DNA of 64,000 bases from NCBI GenBank assembly GCA_013298945.1, contig JAAFJR010000004.1, positions 62,001-126,000 of the forward strand, in the 5' to 3' direction. Position 1 is the first letter of the stretch. The number at the start of each line of letters is the position of its first letter. The position numbers and the translations under genes are program-made. This document shows positions 7,543-15,426 of this stretch, one piece after another. The DNA comes from Polaromonas sp. Lineage in GTDB: Bacteria; Pseudomonadota; Gammaproteobacteria; Burkholderiales; Burkholderiaceae_C. A model generated the notes under the pieces. That model was not told the origin of the DNA, ran no database searches, and worked only from the letters and a program-made list of their open reading frames with translations.

Positions 7543-8034
7543 ATGAGTAAAAACTCAATCTTTAGCTCTTTTAGTTTTTTAAGTTCTTTTAATAGTCGTT
7601 CTTCAATTTTGGCTTTAACAGCCGCCGTTGCTACGCTGGCTTTAACCGGCTGCTACGTTGTGCCGCTGAATCAGCAGCCTAGCCACGCACCTGCTACGGT
7701 GTATGTGACGCCAGCACCTGTGCCACCTGCAGCCGTCACCTTTGCTGCTAGGCTGTACCCCAGCAACGACATTGCCAGCAGCTACGGCATGGTTAACGCC
7801 ATCGTCACGAACGACTTGCATGGTCGGGGCATTTTCAACACCACCATCAACGGTGAAAGCTTCACCGGCGAAGCCACCCGCACCGCAGGCAGCACGCGCG
7901 ATGGCGTGGCCAATGGCGCTGGCAACCGTGGCAGCTATATCAACTGCCGCTACCAAATGAACAGCACCACGCTAGGCTCTGGCCAATGCAAACACTCGAA
8001 TGGTGCCACCTTCACAATGCATGTGGGTGGCTAA
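7543..8034 (+). CDS. Putative lipoprotein of unknown function
   Basis: About 163 residues starting MSKNSIFSS; the longer start at 7504 adds a Cys-rich leader that is not signal-like. The N-terminus is a serine-rich signal peptide with lipobox LTGC (ATLALTGCYVVPL). The mature part has a proline-rich linker and a C-terminal domain with GRGIFNTTINGESFTGEATR, GAGNRGSYINCRYQ and GSGQCKHSNG; the two Cys could be disulfide-bonded. No enzymatic motif is visible. It is convergent with the YiiX-like lipoprotein gene 11 bases away. Confidence 0.65.
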   Translation: MSKNSIFSSFSFLSSFNSRSSILALTAAVATLALTGCYVVPLNQQPSHAPATVYVTPAPVPPAAVTFAARLYPSNDIASSYGMVNAIVTNDLHGRGIFNTTINGESFTGEATRTAGSTRDGVANGAGNRGSYINCRYQMNSTTLGSGQCKHSNGATFTMHVGG

Positions 8035-8045
8035 AACATAGACCG

Positions 8046-8858
8046 TTAATTAAGCAAAGCGACAGTTTGTGGTGGCGCTTTCAGGTGCCCCACATACTGC
8101 AGCGTTTGGCGAATTTTGATAGAGGGCACATCGCCCTCGCGCATGTGAAGCAGGTCGCCCGGACTGATGAGGCGTGGGTCCGCGTCAGTCAGCGGGAAAC
8201 CGGCGGTTTTGTAGGCTTCTAGGACAAATTGCGAGCAAAAGAACTGGTCATTGCGCCCCAAACCGAGCTGAATAGCCGCTACGCCCTGAATACAAAAATC
8301 GCGTATCACGGAAGGTACCAAAGGCAGCTCGCACACACGGCGCTCTATGGAGAAAGGCGCTTGCAGCATCGCGCCAAAGTAGTTGTACTTTTGCCCCACG
8401 TGCTTGGTCACAAAGGCATCCATTTTCAGCATCCCGTCTGCTGTGACACCGGGGTGACGAAACACCACGATGGTGGTTTCTTCTGCCAACAGCTCTGCCA
8501 CAGAGCGACGGCGAATGCCCTCACCCACGGCTTCGGCCACTTGCTGGTCTGCCATATAAACAGCGGCGTGACTGACCGGTGACAAGGTGATCAAACGAAT
8601 GCCCGACGATTTGATACCGTTGTCCGCCGTCAAAATAATGTCGCCCGGCTGCAACTGCGCGCCGTTGATCAGCAAACCGCCATTGGCTGGGCTGAGCGCT
8701 TTGTTTTGAAAAGCTAAGGTAGGCTGAGCAAGTGCATCTGCTGATTTACTGGAAGGTTTGCTAACCAAACCCGTGGCGCAGCTAGCTAGCAAGATACTAA
8801 GTGATATGGCGACGAATCGGCTGATGAACGGGAGGGATGGAACCTTGGATTTATGCAT
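8046..8858 (-). CDS. YiiX/YebB-like permuted NlpC/P60 lipoprotein
   Basis: A 270-residue protein with a lipoprotein signal (LASC lipobox near residue 27). The mature domain follows the permuted papain-like pattern: LQPGDIILT, then SPVSHAAVYM with the catalytic His, and later FFCSQFVLEAY with the catalytic Cys followed by ISPGDLLHM. This family is thought to act on lipid or peptide amides at the cell envelope; the substrate is unknown. It is a single gene convergent with the preceding lipoprotein. Confidence 0.75.
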   Translation of the reverse strand: MHKSKVPSLPFISRFVAISLSILLASCATGLVSKPSSKSADALAQPTLAFQNKALSPANGGLLINGAQLQPGDIILTADNGIKSSGIRLITLSPVSHAAVYMADQQVAEAVGEGIRRRSVAELLAEETTIVVFRHPGVTADGMLKMDAFVTKHVGQKYNYFGAMLQAPFSIERRVCELPLVPSVIRDFCIQGVAAIQLGLGRNDQFFCSQFVLEAYKTAGFPLTDADPRLISPGDLLHMREGDVPSIKIRQTLQYVGHLKAPPQTVALLN

Positions 8859-8906
8859 CGCTGCATTCTATCCAAGCTTCAAACGAAGCTCTTCAAACTA
8901 ACCTAG

Positions 8907-10016
8907 TCATACAAACCTCACTACCGCTACCGGTGGTAAATTTTGCGACACTACGTGCCAGTTCTCGCCTGCATCATGACTCGCCCACAAGCTACCCGTT
9001 GTAGATGCCATGGCTAGGTCTTTTCCGTTAGACGCAACGGCTAGTCCGTGGCGGTAGACCAAATCATAGGCATGGCTTTGCGGCAAACCTGCGCTGAAAG
9101 CTTGGAAGGTTTTGCCGCCGTCGTCGGTGCGGGTGATGACGAATTTGCCATCGACGGGGTAGCGAAACTGGTCTTTAACTGCAGGTGCAAACCACGCCCG
9201 CAGCGGGTTGGCAGGGTCAGCCGCGACGGCGAAGCCGAAAACGGATGGGAAATTGCTGGATATGGGCGTGGTGATTTGATGCCAAAAATGGCCGCCGTCT
9301 GTTGAGCGGTAAATACCGCAATGGTGCTGCGTCCACAGCACATCGGGCTGCGATTCACAGCTAACCACGCAGTGCGGGTCCTGCGAGTTTTCGTCCTCTT
9401 CCATCTCGGGCGGAGTGTAATCTGATTTCATGCCTTTGGCGGTCAATGCCCACGTGTCACCGCCGTCAAAGGTTTGCCATACGCCACCGCAAGAGATACC
9501 CAAAGTCACATGCTTTTTGTCACGCGGGTCGACAAGGACTGAGTGAATCCCAGGAAAATCATTGCCGCCACCCATCCACAACTGGCGGCGCGGGTCGCGC
9601 CAAAGTGGCATATTCAACGCCCAAGATTGCCCTCCATCGGAAGATTTGAACAAACCCGCCGGCATGCAGCCCGCCCACAGCGTGCGGGGTTCGTCCGCAC
9701 CGCCAGCGCTGAGTGACCAAATCAGCTCTACATTCCAAGGGATAGGGTCGTCTTTGAAGTGGTCAAAATCTGCATCTCCCGCTGTAGGTTTTGCGGGAAA
9801 AGCGGGCGCAGCCAGTGCCGTCCAAGTTTTGCCTTGGTCCACACTTTTGTGCAGTTTGACACCAAAATGCCCCAAGTTCAGAGCGACCAACCATGATTGG
9901 TCGTGCGGGTTGACCAAGACTTGCGAGACAGGCTCACCCGCAAAGTGGTGTGCTGTGATCTTATGCTTATCTAAAACAAACAATCCTTTGCGGGTACCTA
10001 CAAGTAAGCGAGTCAT
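8907..10016 (-). CDS. BNR/Asp-box beta-propeller protein (sialidase-like fold)
   Basis: About 369 residues starting MTRLLVGTRKGLF; the ATG at 10043 lies inside the preceding gene. Six Asp-box repeats mark the blades: SVDQGKTW, SSDGGQSW, TFDGGDTW, STDGGHFW, TDDGGKTF and SHDAGENW. There is no signal peptide, so it should be cytosolic. Catalytic residues of true sialidases are not evident, and such proteins are usually annotated only as BNR repeat or exo-alpha-sialidase-like. It starts 19 bases after a MoaD/ThiS-like gene on the same strand, a pairing that suggests a joint function. Confidence 0.8.
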   Translation of the reverse strand: MTRLLVGTRKGLFVLDKHKITAHHFAGEPVSQVLVNPHDQSWLVALNLGHFGVKLHKSVDQGKTWTALAAPAFPAKPTAGDADFDHFKDDPIPWNVELIWSLSAGGADEPRTLWAGCMPAGLFKSSDGGQSWALNMPLWRDPRRQLWMGGGNDFPGIHSVLVDPRDKKHVTLGISCGGVWQTFDGGDTWALTAKGMKSDYTPPEMEEDENSQDPHCVVSCESQPDVLWTQHHCGIYRSTDGGHFWHQITTPISSNFPSVFGFAVAADPANPLRAWFAPAVKDQFRYPVDGKFVITRTDDGGKTFQAFSAGLPQSHAYDLVYRHGLAVASNGKDLAMASTTGSLWASHDAGENWHVVSQNLPPVAVVRFV

Positions 10017-10035
10017 TGTTTTATCCTCTTTAAAA

Positions 10036-10335
10036 CTATCCACCAGTTAAGGCTTGCACCACGAGCACATGGTCGCCAGCATTTAAAGTTCGCGTCAAGA
10101 CAGCGCGGTTTTGCAGCATGTCGCGGTTGATAAAGATAGCCACGTGTTTGCGGATGTTGCCTTGGTCGTCAAACACATAGTGCGACAAATCGGGTGCAGC
10201 TAAAAGTGCGGCTTTTATAACCTCACGCATGCTGGCGGGTGCGACATTTTGCGGTGGGCAGGGAATGTGCCGCTGCAAACTGGCAGCAAAGGTGACGATG
10301 ACGCTGCGCTCAGAGGAAGTTACCAAATCTGTCAT
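10036..10335 (-). CDS. MoaD/ThiS-like ubiquitin-fold protein ending in Gly-Gly
   Basis: A protein of about 99 residues starting MTDLVTSSE; earlier ATGs add a non-conserved leader. It has the beta-grasp pattern with IVTFAASLQRHI, VAIFINRDML and GDHVLVVQALTGG; the terminal Gly-Gly is the site adenylated and thiocarboxylated in sulfur carriers. No MoaE or ThiG gene is adjacent. Instead the neighbour is a beta-propeller gene, so it could be a sulfur carrier or protein modifier dedicated to another reaction. The assignment to fold is firm, the reaction is unknown. Confidence 0.75.
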   Translation of the reverse strand: MTDLVTSSERSVIVTFAASLQRHIPCPPQNVAPASMREVIKAALLAAPDLSHYVFDDQGNIRKHVAIFINRDMLQNRAVLTRTLNAGDHVLVVQALTGG

Positions 10336-10532
10336 GCCAGATTTATACACCATAGCTGGGGAATCGGTGAATTTATTGATGTATATCAAGCACCAAACCA
10401 GCAGCAGGCGTACTATTTCATTGTCAGTGATGGGTAGTTTCCAAACCCTTCATGTTGCAGCACCGTCCTACACTGCACCACTGAGTTTTGAGAGAGTATC
10501 TATTTAATTTTCACTTGAAAGAGAGGCTCATC

Positions 10533-10973
10533 ATGTTCAAACATATTCTTTTTGCAACCGACGGCTCCAGCGCTTCCGAACACGCATCGCAGATGGCCAT
10601 CAATATGGCACGGGCGCATGGCTCGCATTTGACTGCGGTTTACGTGATTGACCCCTACCCCTACATGGGCGGTGCTGAGATGAGTTTGGTGGGATTTGAG
10701 GCTTACATGGAATCTGGCCGCAAGCATGCAGAACGCGCATTTGCGCATATCAACCACTTGGCCAGCATTGGCGGCACGCCTGTGCAGGTAAAGACAAGGT
10801 TGGTGGAAGACACATCCGCCGTCAAAGCGATTTTGCGAACTGCTGATGAAGAGCACGCCAAACTCATCATGCTGGGCTCGCACGGGCGTGGCGGGCTAGA
10901 AAAACTGCTGGTTGGCAGCGTGGCGGCCAAGGTGGTAGCGCACTCCACCAAGCCGGTGATGGTGATACGCTAG
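10533..10973 (+). CDS. Universal stress protein UspA family
   Basis: A 146-residue single-domain UspA protein. The ATG at 10533 has GAGAGG 8 bases upstream and starts the family sequence MFKHILFATDGSS. The ATP-binding type signature is present: ATDGS at the N-terminus and a C-terminal GSHGRGGLEKLLVGSVAAKV with the G-x2-G-x9-G(S/T) spacing, followed by KPVMVIR. It probably binds ATP and supports survival under stress. Monocistronic, with an 11-bp perfect inverted repeat downstream. Confidence 0.92.
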   Translation: MFKHILFATDGSSASEHASQMAINMARAHGSHLTAVYVIDPYPYMGGAEMSLVGFEAYMESGRKHAERAFAHINHLASIGGTPVQVKTRLVEDTSAVKAILRTADEEHAKLIMLGSHGRGGLEKLLVGSVAAKVVAHSTKPVMVIR

Positions 10974-10999
10974 CCAAGATTTATTATTTCCTTGTGACT

Positions 11000-11024
11000 T
11001 TTCATTCAAACCATTTGAATGAAA
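11000..11024. terminator. Perfect 11-bp inverted repeat downstream of uspA-like gene
   Basis: TTTCATTCAAA and TTTGAATGAAA are separated by a 3-base loop. It is AT-rich and lacks a clear T-run, so it may be a weak terminator for the Usp gene or an operator ahead of the cytochrome b561 gene. Confidence 0.4.
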
Positions 11025-11108
11025 TCTTCAATTACGTGGAACTTATTTTGCGTTAAGGACATCTACACTTCATCTATATAACCAAAACGGTTGCAAGTGA
11101 GGTGTTAA

Positions 11109-11711
11109 ATGTCCAAAGTCAATATTAAAAATAAACCCAGCAGTGCTGCCACAAGCGTGGACGCAGCTGCACGTTACTCAACCGTAGCCATCGTTTTGCA
11201 TTGGCTCTTGGGTTTGTCGATATTTGCCATGTTTGCCATTGGTATTTACATGTCAGACCTGCCGTTTTCGCCCCTGCGCTTGAAGTTGTACAACTACCAC
11301 AAGTGGGCTGGCATCACGTTTTTAATCTTGTCTGTGCTGCGCCTGCTGTGGCGCTTGGTTAATAAACCACCCGCATTACCCAAAGCCATCGAGCAAGCCA
11401 TGCCTAGCTGGCAAACCAAGGTTTACCATGCCACGCATTACGCGCTTTACGCTCTGTTTTTCGCAGTGCCGTTGATTGGTTGGGCTTACAGCTCTGCTGC
11501 TGGCTTCCCGATTGTGTTGTTTGGCGTGTTGCCGCTGCCAGATTTCATGTCGGTTGACAAAGAATTCGCCAAGCAAATCAAAGAGTTGCACGAAATATCA
11601 GCTTTTGCACTCGTGGGGTTAGCACTCTTGCACATTGGCGCAGCGCTGAAGCACCACTTCATCGACAAAGATGGTTTGGTCAGCCGCATGTTGCCAAGCG
11701 CATCGAAATAA
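11109..11711 (+). CDS. Cytochrome b561 family protein
   Basis: A 200-residue inner-membrane di-haem cytochrome of the bacterial b561 (CybB/YceJ) type with four transmembrane helices. Candidate haem-ligating His are at 31 (VLHWLLG), 64 (YNYHKWAG), 107/110 (YHATHYAL) and 161/175 (LHEISAF, LLHIGAAL). Family members move electrons from quinol, in E. coli including reduction of superoxide. The next two genes are YceI proteins, the same partnership as E. coli yceJ-yceI, so quinone or lipid-linked electron transfer is likely. The 57-base gap suggests one operon with the first YceI gene. Confidence 0.9.
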   Translation: MSKVNIKNKPSSAATSVDAAARYSTVAIVLHWLLGLSIFAMFAIGIYMSDLPFSPLRLKLYNYHKWAGITFLILSVLRLLWRLVNKPPALPKAIEQAMPSWQTKVYHATHYALYALFFAVPLIGWAYSSAAGFPIVLFGVLPLPDFMSVDKEFAKQIKELHEISAFALVGLALLHIGAALKHHFIDKDGLVSRMLPSASK

Positions 11712-11768
11712 GCCAATTTAAAAACCATTTAGTTAATTAACCAATTTAGAAAATTTAAAGAATTCATC

Positions 11769-12386
11769 ATGTTCAAACCTAACGCCTCCTTCTCTTACCT
11801 AGCCTTCGTTGCCGCATCGCTCGCAGCAGCGGCTTTGCTCGTCGCCCAACCAGCCATAGCCCAAGGTACAGCACAGCAAAAACTCAACCCAGCCCAAAGC
11901 GAAGTGGGCTTTCAGTTCAAACAAATGGGTGTGCCAGTGGACGGCAAATTCACCAAGTTTGACGCACAAGTCAGCTTTGACGCTGCCAAGCTGGCCACCA
12001 GCAAAGTCAACTTCACCGTAGACATTGCCAGCGCCACCTTGGGCGACAAAGCCACCGACGCCGAGCTACCCAAGGCCACTTGGTTCAACACAGCCAAGTT
12101 CCCACAAGCCACCTTCGCCTCCAGCAGCATCAAAGCGCTGGGCGCTGGCAAATTTGAAGTCGCTGGCAAGCTCAGCATCAAAGGCGTGGCACAAGATGTT
12201 GTCGTACCCGTAACCATGACACAAGCAGGCGCAGGCGCTGCAGCCGTTACAACAGCCATAGGCACTTTCCCCATGAAACGCCTGACCTACAAAATCGGCG
12301 AAGGCGAATGGGCCGACACATCGATGGTTGCAGACCCCGTGCAAGTCAAGTTCAAGCTGGCTTTGACTGGTATTGGCAAGCTTTAA
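11769..12386 (+). CDS. YceI family periplasmic protein (first copy)
   Basis: A 205-residue exported lipocalin-like protein. Signal peptide about residues 1-31 (cleavage near AIA-QG). The YceI barrel is recognisable: NPAQSEVGFQFKQMGVPVDG, then FTVDIASATLGDKATDAELP, FNTAKFPQATFASSSIK, and a C-terminal FPMKRLTYKIGEGEWADTS. YceI proteins bind polyprenyl or quinone-like lipids. In family terms this copy belongs to the FQFKQMGVPVDGKF subgroup that usually pairs with cytochrome b561. It is followed by dRS3-like palindromes, then a second YceI gene. Confidence 0.92.
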   Translation: MFKPNASFSYLAFVAASLAAAALLVAQPAIAQGTAQQKLNPAQSEVGFQFKQMGVPVDGKFTKFDAQVSFDAAKLATSKVNFTVDIASATLGDKATDAELPKATWFNTAKFPQATFASSSIKALGAGKFEVAGKLSIKGVAQDVVVPVTMTQAGAGAAAVTTAIGTFPMKRLTYKIGEGEWADTSMVADPVQVKFKLALTGIGKL

Positions 12387-12397
12387 ACCCAGTCAAC

Positions 12398-12462
12398 GTC
12401 ATTCCCGCGCAGGCGGGAATCCACACGCGCCACCATGGATTCCCGCCTGCGTGGAAATAACG
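12398..12462. repeat. Inverted pair of dRS3-like repeats between two YceI genes
   Basis: A perfect 20-mer ATTCCCGCGCAGGCGGGAAT (12401-12420) faces a decayed partner (12439-12458, GTGGAAAT instead of GCGGGAAT). The stem directly follows the first YceI stop and could end or attenuate the transcript. Confidence 0.8.
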
Positions 12463-12519
12463 AAATTTTTTTGTTAGTCGTTTTTTTACTTTTTTCAACC
12501 CGTCCTAGGAGACTTTTAT

Positions 12520-13107
12520 ATGCGTTTTACTTCTAAATCTTTAGTTTTGTCACTCACAGCCGCAGCAGCTTTGCTCGCAGGTGCAAGCCAAGCCAACGCC
12601 GCCACTTACGCGATTGACCCAACCCACACTTTCGCTACTTTCGAAATCGGCCACTTCAACACCTCCACCAACCGTGGTCGTTTTGACAAAAAAGAAGGTA
12701 AAGTTGAATTCGATGCCGCCGCTAAAACTGGCAGCGTAGAAATCACCATTGACACCGCTTCTATCAACACAGGCACACCTGGTTTTGACAAGCATTTGCA
12801 AAGCGCTGACTTTTTCAACTCAGCTGTCCACCCAACCGCTAAGTTTGTATCCACAGGCATGACCTTCAATGGCGACAAAGTGGCCGAAATTGCTGGCAAC
12901 TTCACCCTCTTGGGTAAAACCCAACCATTGACCCTCAAAGCAACCAACTTCAACTGCTATATGAGCAACATGCTCAAGCGCGAAGTGTGCGGCGGCGATT
13001 TCACAGCCACCGTTGACCGCGTCGCCCACGGCATGAACTGGGGTGTGCAATTCGGTTTCTCTAAAGACGTTCGCTTGGTGATCCAAGTTGAAGCGATCAA
13101 GCAGTAA
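12520..13107 (+). CDS. YceI family periplasmic protein (second copy)
   Basis: A 195-residue exported protein with signal peptide cleaved near ANA-AT (residue 27). The YceI signature is clear: YAIDPTHTFATFEIGHFNTS at the mature N-terminus, FDKKEGKVEFDAAAKTGSVE, GTPGFDKHLQSADFFNSAVH and a final HGMNWGVQFGFSKDVRL. It is the classical YceI type, different from the upstream copy, so the two are not a recent duplication. Two Cys (in FNCYMSN and REVCGGDF) may form a disulfide. An AGGAGA site precedes the start. It probably carries an isoprenoid lipid in the periplasm. Confidence 0.92.
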   Translation: MRFTSKSLVLSLTAAAALLAGASQANAATYAIDPTHTFATFEIGHFNTSTNRGRFDKKEGKVEFDAAAKTGSVEITIDTASINTGTPGFDKHLQSADFFNSAVHPTAKFVSTGMTFNGDKVAEIAGNFTLLGKTQPLTLKATNFNCYMSNMLKREVCGGDFTATVDRVAHGMNWGVQFGFSKDVRLVIQVEAIKQ

Positions 13108-13125
13108 TTTGCCCCTTAGAAAACA

Positions 13126-13150
13126 GTCATTCCCGCGCAGGCGGGAATCT
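13126..13150. repeat. Single dRS3-like repeat
   Basis: One 20-mer of the ATTCCCGCGCAGGCGGGAAT type at 13129-13148 just after the second YceI gene, with no facing partner. Confidence 0.8.
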
Positions 13151-13182
13151 ATGACTTATCTAACCGCTTAATTTTGCCATGA

Positions 13183-13234
13183 TTTTGCTATAATTTTCAT
13201 AGCTACTTAGGCAACAAATACGCCAGCTACAGAG
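13183..13234 (+). repeat. Dispersed ~50-bp hairpin/GCCGGC repeat between convergent genes
   Basis: Runs from TTTTGCTATAATTTTCATAG to CGCCAGCTACAGAG. It lies between the stops of the second YceI gene and the SUI1 gene. A second GCCGGCTTTTT block about 20 bases later may be a fragment of another copy. Confidence 0.85.
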
Positions 13235-13276
13235 GTTTTATACCTTTATAGCCGGCTTTTTTACGAGCTTATGCGG

Positions 13277-13636
13277 CTAACCACCCGCTCGCTTAGCCTT
13301 ATACCCCTGCGCCACCAGCAGCGCCACAACGCGGTCAACATGGTCGCCCTGCACTTCAATGACCCCGTCTTTCACCGTCCCGCCCGAGCCGCAAGCGGTT
13401 TTGAGCTGCTTGCTCAGCACGTCTAAGTCCTTGTCAGGCAACGCAATTCCCTTGATCAGCGTGACAGCCTTGCCACCGCGCCCCTTGGTTTCGCGCTGTA
13501 CGCGCACCTCAGCAGCGGGGGCTTTGGGCACAGGATTCAGCTTAGTCAACTTTGCCGGGTCTGCCGCGACGACAAGACCGCTCAAGCCACTTAGACCCGC
13601 TAAACTGCTGAGGCCGTTTAATGAATTCTTTTTCAT
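13277..13636 (-). CDS. SUI1/YciH family translation initiation factor-like protein
   Basis: A protein of about 119 residues. The C-terminal two thirds is a SUI1 (eIF1-like) domain: RVQRETKGRGGKAVTLIKGI, then LSKQLKTACGSGGTVKDGVI, EVQGDHVDRVVALLVAQGYK. These proteins bind the small ribosomal subunit and influence start-codon fidelity; the bacterial role is mild. The first 28 residues are unusual: a repeated Gly-Leu segment, GLSSLAGLSGLSGLVV, in place of the usual linker. A similar segment begins a small ORF at 15404. No strong ribosome-binding site is visible before the chosen ATG. Confidence 0.85.
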   Translation of the reverse strand: MKKNSLNGLSSLAGLSGLSGLVVAADPAKLTKLNPVPKAPAAEVRVQRETKGRGGKAVTLIKGIALPDKDLDVLSKQLKTACGSGGTVKDGVIEVQGDHVDRVVALLVAQGYKAKRAGG

Positions 13637-13741
13637 GCAATTGATTTTAATTTGACTCAACTTTACACTTGCAATCAGCCAACCTGTCCCTAATTAACAC
13701 TTAGCACCGCAGCTTTTGCGGAGAGCATTTAGGAGAAATTT

Positions 13742-14017
13742 ATGAACACCATAACCATAGAGATTGACAACCTGAAATGCGGCGGTTGCGCAGCCACCAT
13801 CACCAAAGGCCTCAACGCCATTGCGGGCGTGACAGACGTGAAGGTGAACAACGACACCGGTTCCGTCGCCATGAACGCGCCAGCCAGTCTGCATGAAGCC
13901 ATCGTTGCGAAACTAACCAGCATGGGCTACCCCGAAAAAGGCAGCTTAACGGGCTTGAGCGCAGGCATAGCGAATGCGAAATCGTACGTGAGCTGCGCGA
14001 TTGGACGGGTGACTTGA
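13742..14017 (+). CDS. Heavy-metal-associated (HMA) domain protein, CopZ-like
   Basis: A 91-residue protein preceded by an AGGAGA site. The ferredoxin-like HMA fold is shown by ITIEIDNLKCGGCAATITKG with metal-binding Cys13 and Cys16 in a CxxC loop, and VTDVKVNNDTGSVAM as the second strand. The loop CGGC differs from the common GMTCxxC of copper chaperones, but this variant is frequent in small proteobacterial HMA proteins. A C-terminal extension of about 20 residues contains another Cys (SYVSCAIG). It probably traffics copper or another soft metal; no transporter is adjacent. Confidence 0.88.
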   Translation: MNTITIEIDNLKCGGCAATITKGLNAIAGVTDVKVNNDTGSVAMNAPASLHEAIVAKLTSMGYPEKGSLTGLSAGIANAKSYVSCAIGRVT

Positions 14018-14030
14018 TTGGCTGATTTAA

Positions 14031-14858
14031 TTATTCCACCGACAAGCTGATGGGGGCAGACTCACTCAGTACCTGGCTGGGGTTTAGGTTATCGACCAAA
14101 TCGAGCTTGAGCGTGTACTGCCCAGCCGGTGGCGCTAACCACGTCTCGGTTTGACCATTTTCATAAGCAAGAACTGCAGCTAAACCGCCGCGCTTGGGCG
14201 TTACTATCAGTCGGAAATGTCCAGTATCTTTTTCTTTTTGCACCAAATGCGCGACATTAAAACCTGATGCATGAAACTGCACCTTAAAAGTCCCCTTCAC
14301 CTTCGCGTCCGCCGCAGGGCTGAGCAGGCGAACCCCTTTGGTTTGCAAGCTTTTTGGGTCGATGTCTTTGTTATGTGACTTCACATCAACCGTGATTGCT
14401 TCGCTGTAAATGAAATGCAGTACATGCTTTTCATTCGCCAGCAGCAGTCGAAGCGTGTGTTTACCGGGCGCAAGCGACAGCACCGTCTCTATCTGCCCTT
14501 TACCGAAATGCACATATTGCTCACTGAACGGAATCGGATCTTCAATGTTCAGCGGTAGTTTTTTATCAATCAACAAATGGTGATGCCCGCTTTTGCCGCT
14601 GATTGGCTTGCTGATAGGCGCTAAACCCCAGCCACCAGACAGCCCAAAAGTTGCCACAAACGGCGACGTCACCTCCGCGCCATCTTTTAGATTAGTGAAA
14701 TAAGCATTGCTTTTAGCAATTGGCGACACCGCCTGCCACGGGTGAATGGCCGCGGTGCGAGTTTGCTCCAAAGCCTGTGCATGGACAAAAGTGTGTGTAA
14801 GTATGCATAAACCTAAGGCAACGAGCGTTTCCCACTGTCTAAAAACAAACTTATTCAT
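14031..14858 (-). CDS. Exported protein with two DUF4399 domains
   Basis: A 275-residue protein with a signal peptide (cleavage near VHA-QA, residue 28). Domain 1 (about 50-160) has the DUF4399 features: AYFTNLKDGAEVTSPF, SGHHHLLIDK, FGKGQIETVLSLAPGKHTLR. Domain 2 (about 175-275) repeats them in diverged form: GVRLLSPAADAKVKGTFKVQ, TGHFRLIV, PPAGQYTLKLDLVDN. The His cluster SGHHHLL could bind metal. The family is found in the periplasm of aquatic bacteria, function unknown. It converges on the HMA gene with a 13-base gap. Confidence 0.8.
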   Translation of the reverse strand: MNKFVFRQWETLVALGLCILTHTFVHAQALEQTRTAAIHPWQAVSPIAKSNAYFTNLKDGAEVTSPFVATFGLSGGWGLAPISKPISGKSGHHHLLIDKKLPLNIEDPIPFSEQYVHFGKGQIETVLSLAPGKHTLRLLLANEKHVLHFIYSEAITVDVKSHNKDIDPKSLQTKGVRLLSPAADAKVKGTFKVQFHASGFNVAHLVQKEKDTGHFRLIVTPKRGGLAAVLAYENGQTETWLAPPAGQYTLKLDLVDNLNPSQVLSESAPISLSVE

Positions 14859-15060
14859 ACATTTTGTCTCGGTTTAAATTATTTTTAAAAAATTAACCAA
14901 TATCGTTACGGAATAAGAAAGTATTTCATTGTCCTATTTTTAAAGCTAAAGCATTACAGAATTCTTACGAAATTTTTAATAAGCAAGATTGATGCCTCTA
15001 TAGCCTTTACTTCGCTTTCCCTCAGGCTTACGATAGAACGTAACTTGCACGGAGGGCCTT

Positions 15061-15258
15061 TTGCCAAACACCGAAAACAGCAACATCACCTCCTACTGGT
15101 ATTTACGCAACGCCATTGGTTATATTGGCATCATCATGCCGATTTGGGTGAAACTGGGCGCTTATTTGCGTGAAAATATTACCAGCCAAACGTCCATCAG
15201 CGTCTATTACTACACCAGTATGCGCGATGTATTTGTCGCCACGTCCTTCGCTTTTTGA
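15061..15258 (+). pseudogene. 5' remnant of a membrane protein gene
   Basis: Starts at TTG behind a good GGAGG site and encodes 65 residues: LRNAIGYIGIIMPIWVKLGA, then SISVYYYTSMRDVFVATSF, then stop. The YYYTSMRDVFV segment is the start of a family of multi-spanning membrane proteins whose members go on for over 100 more residues. Similarity ends abruptly around 15240, exactly where the sequence meets the small minus-strand ORF, so the gene looks truncated by a deletion. The promoter-proximal part is well preserved, so the event may be recent. Confidence 0.6.
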
Positions 15259-15404
15259 GCATCGGCCTTAGCCTGCGCAATCGCCCTCACATTGGCAGCC
15301 AAATCTGCAGGAGATACTGGCGGCGTTTCTTTGACAACCAAGCCAGCCAAGCCTGCTAGACCGCCTAAACCCTTGATGGCGTTGGAATTTGATGCGTTAT
15401 TCAT
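15210..15404 (-). CDS. Small Gly-Leu-rich ORF related to the SUI1 N-terminus
   Basis: From the ATG at 15404 this encodes 64 residues; an ATG at 15440 overlapping the AhpD-like stop would give 76. The N-terminus NAIKGLGGLAGLAGLVV closely matches the unusual GLSSLAGLSGLSGLVV leader of the SUI1-type protein at 13636. The rest is an Ala/Lys-rich helix (IAQAKADAQKAKDVA). The C-terminal 15 codons are antisense to the truncated membrane gene, so the original protein may have been longer and lost its end in the same deletion. No clear ribosome-binding site. It may be a real small protein or a remnant. Confidence 0.4.
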   Translation of the reverse strand: MNNASNSNAIKGLGGLAGLAGLVVKETPPVSPADLAANVRAIAQAKADAQKAKDVATNTSRILV

Positions 15405-15426
15405 GGCTTGGATTTTAAAGAGTTTG

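Noticed and set aside
11769-13107. Two YceI genes as a recent tandem duplication
   Set aside because: The proteins belong to different YceI subgroups with low similarity.
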